From NCBI RefSeq assembly GCF_001949145.1, contig NW_019091380.1, positions 1,281,703 through 1,345,702 of the forward strand: 64,000 bases of DNA, given 5' to 3'. Of this stretch, positions 32,191 through 45,000 are shown in pieces; within the stretch, counting starts at the first letter, position 1, and every line of letters begins with the position of its first letter. The notes beneath the pieces are model-generated. The model made no database searches. It had not been told where the DNA came from and was given only the letters and a program-made list of their open reading frames with translations. Source of the DNA: Acanthaster planci (lineage: Eukaryota > Echinodermata > Asteroidea > Valvatida > Acanthasteridae). A program made the translations under genes and the position numbers.

Positions 32191-34221
32191 AAATGGCTCG
32201 TTTCAACCGATGAAGGGGTGCTTCTGCTCAAGGCGGATTACACTGAAACCAAATTCAATGAAACTGCACACACAAGTTACTTAAACGGATGAAAGGCCTG
32301 CAATATGACGTACAATAAAACATCAAGGAGTGCATTAACAGACGGGTAATTGCAAAGCGAGGGGAACGCAGTCTTGAGAGTTACGGTGCAACTTTCTTTC
32401 TGCGAGGGCCGTATACCTTCATGAAAAACGCCAGAAAGTTAGACTGCGAATCAATATTCTCTCCTCTCGTTTAGAACATGAAAGCGATCCCACCATGGAA
32501 GAACCTCCTGCTTTCCTATTTAGTAGCTCAACGATTTGACAAACGGACCAAAACGATGGCTGCTTAGGAATCGACCAGGATTTACTGACGACAGCTGCTC
32601 CAACTCATAACCCTAATCACAGGTAATTTCAAAAAGGTGCTTCCAGTTACAAACTGAAATGCTGGTCTTACAGTAATGAGCACTGGTCTATGAAAAGCGA
32701 TCCTTAAATACTATGGAAGGAAGTAAAGTCAGCGGGTTTTGATCGTTTTGAACTCCGCGTGTAGATAGCCCTACCCCAGGTGACAACGACAAATACAGCA
32801 GAGATGGTAAGCGGCCTTGTTGTCTTTGGGATGATTCGCTCTCTACCCCAACGTCTGGGAGACTCGCGGTCTCCATTGATCTTGGGTGGGATAGTATCAG
32901 ACAAGTAAAAGGCATGCACAATCAAGCATCAAACACGGTCGTGCAAGAAGTTCTTATCTCTCACAAAATGGCGACGGACAAACTTGGCCGAGCTCAGGCA
33001 ATATAATCGTCACGCCGCGTAGTAATTTTGTGTTGACGTCTGTAGTCAAAGACGCAGGTAGGTTTTTAGGTTTGGACAAAGAACTAATTATCGGCTCTCG
33101 TTCGCAGTGAACCATGTCCGATAAAAGGCAAGTAACAATCAACCTGCTTGAAGGCCTAATAATAGATTGGCGCCATTACACAGTATGATGTAGTTTCATG
33201 CTGTTTCTTTTCATCGACGTCTGTCTGACGAAATATTAACAACTAGAATCTAAAAAAAAAAATCACATTAACTGATGGTAATGATCCGACCCGTTTCTTC
33301 CAGGAAGGAAGGGGACCACATGATATTCGAACTACTTATCAGTTGTAGACAGTAACTGTAGCTTGATCAAGCACCTTGAAATTCAATTAAGGTTTGCAGT
33401 TGGAATGGTCAAATAATGAATTCAGCCGTATGGAACTGAGAACAGCGGCAGCAATAAATGTGACGACTCTGGCTGGGGATTAGTGGTCAAAGAAATTCTC
33501 TGTTAACAGGTCATCCAATTCGCTGTCCGTGTACATGAACATACCCTCCTGTACATATCGCCTGTCACTTAGCTTTTTTCGGGCATGTTGTGTCTTGTAC
33601 ACTAACCCAAACTACTTATATCAACTTGTGATAAAGTAAAGCTATTGATACATTTCAGGAGCCAGCACGTTCCAAAAAGCGGTAACGTACTAACAGCGAT
33701 TGACATGCCTGAAACACGTGTTTTCTTCTGTTGGCTTTACAGCTGCTTTTAACTTTCAGAAAACCATGCCATAACATGCCATGCCGTATACAGAGTTGTG
33801 ATGACTTCGGTCAACTGACACAACTCGAGTCCCATTCGAGTCACCATTTTTGGCAACTCGACTCAACTTGAATCCCTCGTCAGAAGACCCCACTAGATTA
33901 AAAGTTACTGGGATGTGTCCTAGAAATTAAAGCAAACTTCTCTGCAAAAATATAGTGCCAATTTCAAATGTTCATGTTATTGCCACGAGTAAGATGTGGC
34001 GTGACCACACGAAGTATCTCTGAAGTAAATCTATAAATGCCAAAAAAGACCCTCGCTCTTGTTTTTATTTATCGTATTGTGCTAAAAAATATTTGTCACC
34101 CGAAATGACTGGAGGTAAAACTTGACTCGGCATTTTTGCCTGATGACTTTACTCGACTCCAATCACTACGTTACAATGACATGACTCGACTCGCGTCACA
34201 AAAAAATAAGTGACTCTTGCA

Positions 34222-34322
34222 ACACCACACCACACTACACCGCACCACACCACACTACGCCACACCACACTACACCACACTACACCACACTACACCACAC
34301 CACACTACACCGCACCACACCA
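34222..34322. repeat. Pentanucleotide (ACACC/ACACT) array
   Basis: About 100 bp of near-perfect period-5 sequence made of ACACC, ACACT and ACCGC units, with no other base pattern inside. The open frames through it are repeat artefacts. Confidence 0.92.
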
Positions 34323-36260
34323 TGATGTGTGTCAGCAAATCTGCAATTATTCTAAATTTGTGTACGACGAAGCGCCATGTTTCACTCGGCAATCGAACGC
34401 GCACAGTGTGGCCCACTGCGGTGAACTGTCAATAACACGACGTTTAGCTTCGCAAACCCTTAAGGCAGTGTTTATAGAGGAAACAATCAGGCATGTTACT
34501 GTAGTAAACGATGCATTATAAATGCATAGCGTTAACCCATCATTGGAAGTCATGAAACGAAAATGCGTGGCTTGACCATGCAGTTAACAATGGAGACGAA
34601 GTTATCATTTTTACCATGATTGGCTCTATAAATATCAAGAACCTATAATCAAATTAACTTGAAAAGAGGCCATTCATGCAACCCGTGTACCCCCTCTGTC
34701 GAGCAAAACAAACACCCTGGGAAGTTCTTTTGAGGGCAACACTTTCCAGGAATAATTATAGGCCTATATAATGAATGGAATGAAAATTTCTCTTCATTTG
34801 TTAGCCCTTTGTCACAATAGATAAATGATATAAGCCGCATCTGACAGTGCAGAGGTATTTAAATTTAACAAAGCATGCATAAAAAACAAACAACTTTATA
34901 AACACTTTCTTGCCATCAGCTTAGAAACATGTTTCAATGATATAAGGCTTCAGAGTATTGATGGACATTTAACGACTGAACATTGACGTTAAGGAATTTG
35001 ACATGATATGTTTAGCTTTTAAACATATTTATTGAGAAAGCACAGAAGGAAAGCCTAATCTATGCAATATTGCTTGCGCTAAAAGTAATATCCATTGTTA
35101 ATGGATCAGATCTGATTTTCAACCATATTCCATAGACACGACTAGAAAGCAACCAATACACTAATTCTCACACCATTGCAATTAAAATTCTGGCTGTCTG
35201 CTTAATCCAGCGCTGTTTTATATGTCCAAATGTGATTTTCCCACACTGACGAGTACTGAAAGGCGTCGTTTCTCTGTGGCGAGACGCCTCATTTAATTAG
35301 CCTGGCAGCGAATCTTTTCAAACAACACGCTGGGGAAATTCGACTTGAATAAAGACTATAATCGTGGCTCTGGAGTCTTTTCTCAAATGGAAATAAAGCC
35401 CGGCATTCCAACAAGGAAAGCTTCCAGGAGGCGTGAAGACTATTCTCCTCGCCTAAACAACGGCAATAAAACAATTTCCCCATTGACAAGTAGTATCTCC
35501 AGACAGTTGTGCTGAGATAAACAAGTTGTCATGTACTGACTGTTAACGCTCCATGCTACTCGCCTAAACATTGCTTAGGGTCTTGCTCATATTCATATGC
35601 TGCATAGATATGAGCTAGAGTTCACATTAAAAAAGAAATCATGCCTAATGTCGTACTCCGTTCCTGAGAAAGTGCTGAACTACCGTATCCCAAATTGAAG
35701 TCTAAAATGACATTTAATATCTTCAACAAATATGGTCAATCACATACTTTGAACACATCCAAGATCCAAAATGGATCGTTCATACAATAATTATTGTTAC
35801 ATCCAAATCTTCCCTCAACATTACGCGGGTATATAGTTGAAAACAAGGAAGCTAATTTTATCAACAAAAGTATGGATGATCTTTGAAAAGCAGTAATTTT
35901 CTTCTGAAAGAACTGAATCGATTTGTGAACGTTTTCATATCACGCCCGGTAATTTCCCTTACACGAAAGCATAAAAGACAACCGTGACAAGTTGTACACG
36001 TTAGTCACATAGAAAACATGTTCGCAGTGTGAAGGGGTTTCTCTTTTGTCGCCGTACCTACAACTACAAGCGTCGGGGAATTAGGCTAGTCATATGATCG
36101 GCTAATATGTCATTCAAACAAAGACCATGTGATTTGTTACGTATTGTAATATATTACCAGCACGATTCAAATAGTGGTATTTTGCTTTGAGAGCCTCGTT
36201 AACAGCGGTGGGTATAGTCGGATCGGGCAGAACATGGGAAATATGGGCTGCTTCAAGAAT

Positions 36261-36290
36261 TCAATAGGCAATTATGCATGTGCCTATTGA
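36261..36290. repeat. Perfect 10-bp inverted repeat with 10-nt loop
   Basis: TCAATAGGCA at 36261-36270 is mirrored by TGCCTATTGA at 36281-36290. It lies 32 bp before a second perfect hairpin. Confidence 0.9.
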
Positions 36291-36322
36291 AACAGCTAAC
36301 TTCAACCTCTGTTCCCACTGAC

Positions 36323-36346
36323 GCTTGCGCTCTGGCTAGCGCAAGC
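36323..36346. repeat. Perfect 9-bp GC-rich inverted repeat with 6-nt loop
   Basis: GCTTGCGCT (36323-36331), loop CTGGCT, AGCGCAAGC (36338-36346). Confidence 0.9.
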
Positions 36347-39223
36347 TAATTAGTAATTCGGACGCAGCAAAAGCTTTGCAGCCACAAAAAGCTAGCACCA
36401 CTAACACTGCTTAATGCCCAACATCTCCCTAAATATTTCGAGTTATTACCATCATGTCGAAAGGATGGATCAATAATGCACAGAGCTCTTGTCTGTTATT
36501 TTACAATAAAATATATAAAAGAGATCTTTACCCGGGTGGAGCAGTCCGGTGAAAGTCAAATGAAGCAACACAAATGCCCGGTAATGGACTTGTCACTCAA
36601 CGTTGATGATCGCTGGAGTTACTTTCTTTACATCAATGAGAATCGACGCAATGTAAGGCCACAGTTTGTTCACTTTAAGGATTACATATTTTTAGAGGGC
36701 GATGTCGGAGGACATAACAAAATTAAGAACAAAAAATTAATTTGGAGTTAGCCACTAGACTGCTGGTAAACAAGGAAATGCTTGTCGAACGGAAAAACAA
36801 AAGTTAGTGATAGAGTAGGTTTACCGCATTGTTTTGATTTTTTTTAACCATCGCAAATTTCATTATCTTTTTTTATATTCAACATGTTTCAACTATTATA
36901 CTTCCACCATGAAGTACAAATTTTTATCATCTTTTTGACATGGATATGTACGGTCCTTTTTTCTTAACTGTTAATATCACGTAAACCAGCCCCAGGCAGC
37001 AAAGTGATTTTTCAGAAACCAAGAAACCGGAGAAACTAGAGGAACAGACACACTGCTAGCCAGTGTGTCGGTGTCTGCAATAAATGCTCCATTTCACAAT
37101 TTCATTATTTGCCGCCACTGTCACAAGTTCCCACCAAAAATTGAAAATATGCCAAAATTGATTTTCTCCTCTCAGCCCCAAAAGTTGGTCGATCCTTAAT
37201 TCGAATTAAGGGTGGCCCAACGCGAAAGACTGTCGGAGAAGAAAAATGTAAAAAGCAGTGGAATAGTCATAAACAAAAAGACACTGACGATAATTTGGCT
37301 ATTGAAAAATTACTTCACAATCCTCATGGCATGTGACAGAAGAAAAATTCCTTATGATAAAACCAAATAAAAATACCAAACGTTCTCGCTAGTATGGAGT
37401 CGAGTTTTGTTGCAAGTTTAAACCTACCTCAAGAATTGAGTTTCGCAAACAGCCAGACACTCACGTCTAGCACTGCACAGTGTGTTTTTACCGTAGTTTT
37501 TTTACAAATAAACAACAAATAAACTCCTTTGCTTGAACTTCAATGTGTCGTTCACTCGTCTCTGTAATGTACATGTACATAAAGCAACCGCAAGGTGAGC
37601 TACATGAATGTTATACCATTCATTTGGGGAAAATTAAAATCTTGAAACCTTAAATGAAACTAGCTGCATGAACAAAATTGTCACACACACCCAAAATATT
37701 CTCTTTCAAAATGTGCGGGTACTACAAGCTTCCCGTGGCCTGGATGCGCTTTACTCTCCCGAGGGACGTTAATAATTATATGGGAGTACGCATTCGGCGC
37801 GCAAAGCAATTTTGTCAAGGCCCATCTGTAAATAGGACTTGTATGCCAAAATTTAATGAACGTGACGCCAATACCACGTCGACTGGAGACTGATGTGTAG
37901 AAGGCGTTAGACATATTCGTTCATGTCAGGTTTTAAACTTCCTCCAACGGAATTTATAATGTAAGAGTACAAAGGAACCTGAATTTTCTATCTATCTCCG
38001 ACAAAGATGGTTGGACAGGGTAACATGAAAGGTCGAACACCTTTGCACAATATGACCCCCAAAAAGGTGCTCATATTTTGACCCGGAAAGGGGTTAGGCC
38101 CCACGGGACCCAGATTTCGGGCCAGTCTGACCCTGGTGTTTTTAGAGTGAATAATAGCCACATCTGGATGTCAAGTAATAGATCAGTTGTGCATCATAAC
38201 ATTACATTGGCTATATTCAAGATTAAAAATGCATCAGTGAATAAGCGGGGAGTCATTAACAATGTATGTATAAAGAATGAAATCAAATTAATAATACTGC
38301 AAGTTATTTTGCCTGAAATTAAGATCAGGTTTTTAGCGAAAGAATTTGGCTCTTAAACGGATGCTAAAACGACGATCAAAGTTTGCGCTTTTCCGTCATT
38401 CAGGGCCATCGTGCAATTCCACAAACCTCAGGCAATTTTCCGCCTCAAGGCAAACAGCCCACCCTGCTTCATGTCATCAATCTTCTCGTTCATGCACAGA
38501 AAAGGATATTTATTAATTTTAGCTTCATGAATGATTTCAAGTTTCAAGATCTTTTATTTGACGGTGTATCATTACTGCTTTTCTGGAGAGGAAAATAACT
38601 TCAAAATGTTTCTTTAACTTAATAAAAAGAGTTTCCATTAGAGCCAAATGATTAAAACGAGCGTGAGTACAGCATAATTGAACTAGACATCCCTCAAAAT
38701 ATAACCAAACCGCACCCTTCTTGTCATTTGATTCACCTAAATGGTCCGTGATTCACCGAGCCATGTGAGTCTACGCCGACCTTGCGTGCTGAAGTGTGTG
38801 TACTTCGCCGGTTAAGGTTCGCCTCATGATGTCATTAAACTGCAAACTATAGTAAGCAGGAACAAACTGTACAACCATAGAGCAAGGATCCGTACTTCCA
38901 AATCGCGGCATGTCGCTGATTGATTTTTAGACCGAGTACAAATTAAGACATCAAAAAGAAGACACTGCATTGCAAACACAGGTCAACTCTTACAGTACGC
39001 AATGGAGACGTAGGATGACAATTCGGTGCATGGTCGCACTGCGGCGGCCCTTCACGCAGGCTACTACTGTTTCCTGCCCGATCAAGAAGGTCGGGACGCA
39101 CTAGGGACCAGGCTGGGTTGATGTTACGTCAATCACGGTCGATGCACTGAGGTAATTGCCTTCAGGTCTCAAAGGGGCATATCCACAGCAACATGTAGGG
39201 AAGGGGCCAAACTTCGGGCAGGG

Positions 39224-39259
39224 AGAGTCGATAAATTTGATGGTATCTTTATCGACTCT
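39224..39259. repeat. Perfect 12-bp inverted repeat with 12-nt loop
   Basis: AGAGTCGATAAA (39224-39235) and TTTATCGACTCT (39248-39259). It sits inside an unassigned minus-strand open frame at 39101-39313. Confidence 0.9.
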
Positions 39260-39386
39260 TGCAGGTGTGAGGTTGAATTGGGGGGGGGTTATACGCTTTG
39301 GGGAGAACAGCACATGAATAAGCCCGAAATCGTCCTTTTCGTTACATTTCTATTTAAACAATTTTTAGGTTAGGGAAAGTCGCTCG

Positions 39387-39443
39387 AAACAAACAAACAA
39401 ACAAACAAACAAACAAACAAACAACCCAACAAACAAACAAACA
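39387..39443. repeat. (AAAC)n microsatellite
   Basis: A tetranucleotide AAAC run, interrupted once by ACCC near 39424. Confidence 0.93.
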
Positions 39444-41711
39444 CCCTGGCACTGCTATAATTTTTCAGAATTAATTTTTGGGTCAAATTGACGCTTGCTT
39501 TTAGAGACAAGAATGGAAGCAACATTTTAGGATCAACAGGTTTGAAAAAGGCCGATGAAAAAACACTGTCAAGACTTGGACAAGATCAGAGCCCTAAAGT
39601 TGAGCAAACACCATTTTCTGAATACACTACGACTACATTAAAATCTCCGTAAATATCAGCAGGTTATTCGATCGCCTGTGGGGAAAGTCAAACCTTTTTT
39701 TTGCACTTCAAATGAAACAACATCATTTCATCAACAATTTCATTTACATAGTCTCGAAGCACAACTGTACGTCATAACGTCAAAGGACGACCTATCCTTT
39801 AAAAACGATCAATTCACAAAGGCGAACAGCTTGTCTGATTAAGTTGTCTCATTTTCAGATTTTCACACAATGACACTTACTCCCACAATTTTTTTGAAAG
39901 CCATATCTGAAAGGTCCCCTTTCCCAGCATTTTTTTCTCCGGGAATTCGTCCGTGTGTCCGACAACAATTACACAATTCCGAGAGATAAGGACTCCCCGT
40001 CAAAATTGTGACTGTTATTTCTAATCTTTTCGCCATGGGCATCGCCATTCATTGGAACGTCACCGCACAGATTCACATCGCTGTGCATGTATTTTATATT
40101 TTACATAAAAAAATTAAATAAAATAATTGTCAGGCAGCCTCAAACAAATACAATCATCGAAGATAATTTCTCAAAGCCAGAACCCTCCAGACATATTCCC
40201 ACGCAGATGTGTCAAATGGACTACGTAATGGCAACGTTTATAAAAGATCAGATTGATAACCTCGACATCAACTATTCAAATTTAGTCGTTCTGATGCTGA
40301 AAATATCGATGACTGTTTCAATGAGAGAAAAGGGCGTCGGAGAAAAAGTCTGTTATACGGACCGCTGTCAGAGCACTCAGTAATAAAATGCAAGACCAAC
40401 CTAACATAAGAAACAACGCAATTACGTGTATTTGAATCTGATATTTCTTTCCGGTGAAAGCTACGTACAAAGCGATGTCTCTCTAGAGATGTTTCACATT
40501 ATACTGACTTGTAACTTATCGACCCTCTTCGATGTAATGATATTTCAACTGAAGCCCACAATTTTTCACTTCAAATCCAAGGGAATTTACACTGTAATCC
40601 AAACAATATTGTGTTGAATATAAAAGTTCATGGTATCTCCATGTATGTAGGACCATCGGTTCTATACAGGTTCTATCTGCAGAAAAACAAAAACTAAAAC
40701 CATGTAGCATATTTTTAGCAGTCGAACTCCGATAATGATTTAATGGCGCATCCTGGGGAATTATGTCCCAAGTCTCTGTATTCTTCATTTTTTACACTGA
40801 TAATAGCATGTCCCTATAATAACAAGATATCTCTTCAGTCCAAATTCCTTATAAAGGTGTTAGACAGGTTTTCTTTGTATACGTATCTCGGAAGGGCAAT
40901 GATGTGCTACAAACATTTTCATGAGGTGATGGATCGAAATTTTATATTTTTATTGAATGGGGCTTTTTCTTTGCACTGGACGAATGTGAAGCATTCGTTA
41001 TTTACTTTAAACGGTGCTTAGTCACTCAAAGAAATGAAATAAATCATACATCTCCTTGCAAGTCCCAAGGACAATAGAAGGACCAAGAATCAGTCTATTT
41101 TGGAGTTTATGTTTCAGAGAACCAAGATTCAAGACAGACAGAAAAAAATTCTCCTAGTTAGGTTTGGTTTTAGCAAGCGTGCCCTCCATTATGTCATCGT
41201 ACATGTACCTCAAATTACCCGCTTGCATGATGGCAAGTGTGGTCTGTGTTCTGAAAGACAGATATCGATTTCACACAGGGAACTGGCGATTCTTAATTGT
41301 GCAGCATGTGAACGGAAACAGAAACATGAATTTTTTAAGAGTAATTTTTTTTGGGGGGGTCCTGAAGGGCGCATTTCTGACGGAATACGTTGAGTGATGG
41401 GGAGACATAATTATAAAGGACAATAAATTGGCCACAAAACGCAGCGAAGACTGCACTTATAATGAAGTGCATTCGGCGACAGAGTGATTTACTCTGATCT
41501 ACAGACTTCATTTAATCTATCAATCTCTTTAATAGTCAACATGCAAGGCATGTTCGATGCCTCGTGTTACTAAATTTATACAAAATGGATAAATATATCT
41601 GTACGGTCTGCTTTTTTGCAACATTTTCATGCTATCCGAAATTCTCATTTCAGCAAGAAAATTTCAAATTTGTTTCCTCTCGATGCAATTATTTTCGAAA
41701 TAAAAAGAAGC

Positions 41712-42066
41712 AGTTTGAGTTTATCAGCGCGAAATTGCAATTTTACTCACAATGCATGGAGAATTGCTTGTACATGTATAGAAACAGTTTGAGTTTATTA
41801 GTGCGTAATTGCGTTATTGCTCAAAATGTATGGACAATTGCTTTTATATGTAGAGAAACAGTTTGAGTTTATTAGTGAGTAATTGTGTTTTGCTCAAAAT
41901 GTATGGAAAATTGCTTGTACATGTATAGAAACACTTCGAGTTTATCAGTGAGTAATTGCGTTATTGCTCAAAATGTATGGAATATTGCTTGTATATGTAT
42001 AGAAACAGTTTGAGTTTATCAGTGAGTCATTGTGTTTTGCTCACAATGTATGGAAAATTGATTTTC
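41712..42066. repeat. Tandem repeat, five copies of a ~74-bp unit
   Basis: Copies start at 41712, 41786, 41860, 41933 and 42007. The unit begins AGTTTGAGTTTATCAGTGAG, passes through ATTGCTCAAAATGTATGG and ends TTGTACATGTATAGAAAC. The last copy decays after GGAAAATTGATTTTC. The near-constant 73-74-bp period and moderate divergence mark a local satellite. Confidence 0.9.
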
Positions 42067-45000
42067 CTTTTACTATATAGAATAAACAAAACTACAGCAC
42101 AGCTTAAGTTTTGAAGCATGACCTTAGCGGATGCACACAATCTTTATGTACATGTACTGTATATAAATTTCTTATATGACAACGGATACCAGCATCAAGC
42201 ACCCTTTTGTAGCACATTTAGCCTGGTTTGCCTGGTTAAAAAGTTAAAAGTTAAAAAGCTAAAAGCTCAAAGGAATGAACACGTCAACTCTATTACTCTT
42301 TAAAGCTTGAACAGGCACAGAGCACAATGTAAGAATCGATTACGGAGAGGGGTCTCAGCAATTTCAAGAAAATGCTAAATCACCTGACTTTCGCCTGAAG
42401 TCATACCCTGCAGTACATTTAGGCCAATGAAAAATCGAACTACAAATCAAGCACATTAAATAATTCACAAGAATCATTTAACCATCCATTTGGTCAAGTG
42501 TTTGCTTTTGTTGGAGATTTAAGTCAATGGCAGCATTCATTTCAGAATATAAATGCGAATAATCTAAAAGTATTTAGACAGTTAAATACCAATCATATTG
42601 CAATGTCTGGCGCAACCAGGGCCAATTTCAAAGCGCTGCTTGAGCAAAAAGTTGATTTAAGCGAGAAAAACCCTTGCTTGACAAATCAGGCTACCAGGCA
42701 AAACTTCTTGTTATATATATTGTTTTGGAATGGTATTTACATGTCTTTCGGTTAGCATGACAATCACAGAGTTTGAGCTGGTAACTTTTGTTTATTAGGC
42801 CTTAGCAAGGTTTTTTTTGCAAGGAATTTCGTGCTTAAGCAAATTTTGTGCTTAAGCAGCTCTATGAAATTGGCATCAGTATGTTGCAATCTGCTGAAGG
42901 TGCACTTACCATCGGATATTTGTAAAGTGGAGACGGCAGTGTAGTGAATTGTTGTAAGCATAGTATTCGATGCTTTCGTTTTGTCCAAGTGTCAAGCCAG
43001 GTAGGGAAGCAGCAAGCAGCTAAAATCTGGTATAAAATTAAATAATTGTACAGGTTGAGAAATAACAATTGTAACAAATGAAAACTCAAATCTGACAGCC
43101 AACAACATAAAACAACCGTTCGAGTCATCTTCAAATGTCATCAGCCTTTACAAACTTTGGTCACCAATGTGTACGCGGACACTTAATGACAAAGATATTC
43201 GCTGTTGATTTTGGAAATAATGTAACTATCGCTTCCGATAGTCCAATCCTGCTCCACGATAAATGGATGTCTTATATAATTGAGGAAATCTAGATGTTAA
43301 ATCATACCCCCGATGCCACACGCCGTGCATGTGTGGGTATATATATGTGTGTCAACACCTTCAATTAAACTAAACTTAAAAGTATGAAACATCGGCTGCC
43401 CTGAATGGTAGCACTAAAATCAAAATCAGCCGCAGGAAAGTTTAACTGTTTCCTTAAATGACTTCCTAAAATGTAAAACTACAAAACCCAGGAACCACAT
43501 CGATGGACCGACAGAAAACCTTTACAAGAAGCCTTAATTTCAGTGCGACAAACACAGAATACATTGGCACATATACGGTTAATTGCTCATTTTGAATTTT
43601 TCTGACGTCAGGCATACATTTTCAAGGAATGGGGATCTAGGAAGGTCTCAACAGCAATTCTGATCTGATATTTCCCCAAAACGATGAAGATTCCAGATGC
43701 CACCTCAAAAATGGTGGTTACGACGGCTGAAATAGCTTACTAGTCAAAGAGAGCGCCGCGATTTACAACTGTGAGACTGTTTTCCATCTCTTGACACTTA
43801 GCAGTCAATCCCTCCATTTCCGTCTCGGGTGTCAAGCGCTTAGCTAAGCACATGGGCCGTTTACGCTGTGTCGACCCATGGACTTCCAACTAGGCGATCT
43901 GTCATCCTCTTCAACCGACGAAAGACAGCCAATATTCTTGAGTCATCTTTTCTGGACCTGTACTCCTCCCTCTGCATAAGCAGACGGCCTCCCGCACAAA
44001 GGCCACGAAACCAGCAAAATTTAAGATCAAATGGCGCGTGACGGTTGCTGTAAACGTCACGGATGACATCATCTCCGGGTGTTAAATAACAATGAGTGCA
44101 CTCCGATGCCCAGACTATGTGCGGGTATCCCAACAGTAGCCTATCGTCAAGCCCTTTCAATGCCGTCGTCCGATCCATTTGTGAGGAATTACACGGGCAT
44201 ATAGGGTGGAATCAGGCTGGTACCACAAGGTTTACACAAAACACAACGATACTGTATGGCAAAAGCCGGATTATAAGCCACTAAACTAACTGTGCAAACA
44301 TTGTACGTTATGGATGATCGTCGTTCTTCCACCGAACAAGGACAGGAGTTCCGTATGAAGGCATAGCGTTGGAAGACAATCTTGATTAACCTTATATCAC
44401 TTGATGATTCACTACACGCTTGAACACTTGGGGCTTTCTACAGGGTGCTTTCAAAAGCGAAACGAGAGGTGTGTGAACATCCTGCTGCATCAATGCAGCC
44501 AAAAGGGCATGGTTGGTTGAAGCTCTGGCCATCAAGCAGCAAGAGGACTATCGGAACTGATTCATCGCTGGTTACAATTATGCTTCGCATCATGATTGAC
44601 ATTTTTAGTGGGTCAAGTTTACCACCAAAAAGGCTATCGACCAGAGCAGAGTGATCTAGGGTGATCTTGAAAGGCTATCCCCTAAGTATTGTGAGAAGTA
44701 TACTTTTCCTGTTTGTATTATGCAGATCAACACCCACACAGGTATCAATGTCATGCATAGCGTGGTCCTTTGTCGCTTACCAACAGTTCTGGGGTACCTG
44801 GACGGGTGATGGTTTATGCATTAATTTTGTAACACTGCCCGCAACAAAACAAGCAGCGGTCGAGCTATAACTATTTTGCATATGTTCAGCCCCCCCCCCA
44901 AGTGAGTCCCTATTACAGGTTGTGGGCAGCAATTTCCAAGTATGGGTTGCTTCAATTATCTGCATTGTTCACTTTTGGTTGTAGCTAAATGCCACGACGA

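Larger units (their letters stand above)
31450..41700. other. Region upstream of the TRPC4/5 coding start, no gene recognised
   Basis: It should contain the promoter and any 5' UTR exon of the channel gene, but no core promoter element can be assigned from sequence alone. It holds the hairpins and simple repeats listed separately. Confidence 0.6.

Noticed and set aside
34210-34521. Open frames of 72 and 103 codons with Thr/His repeats
   Set aside because: Produced by the ACACC pentanucleotide array; not protein coding.
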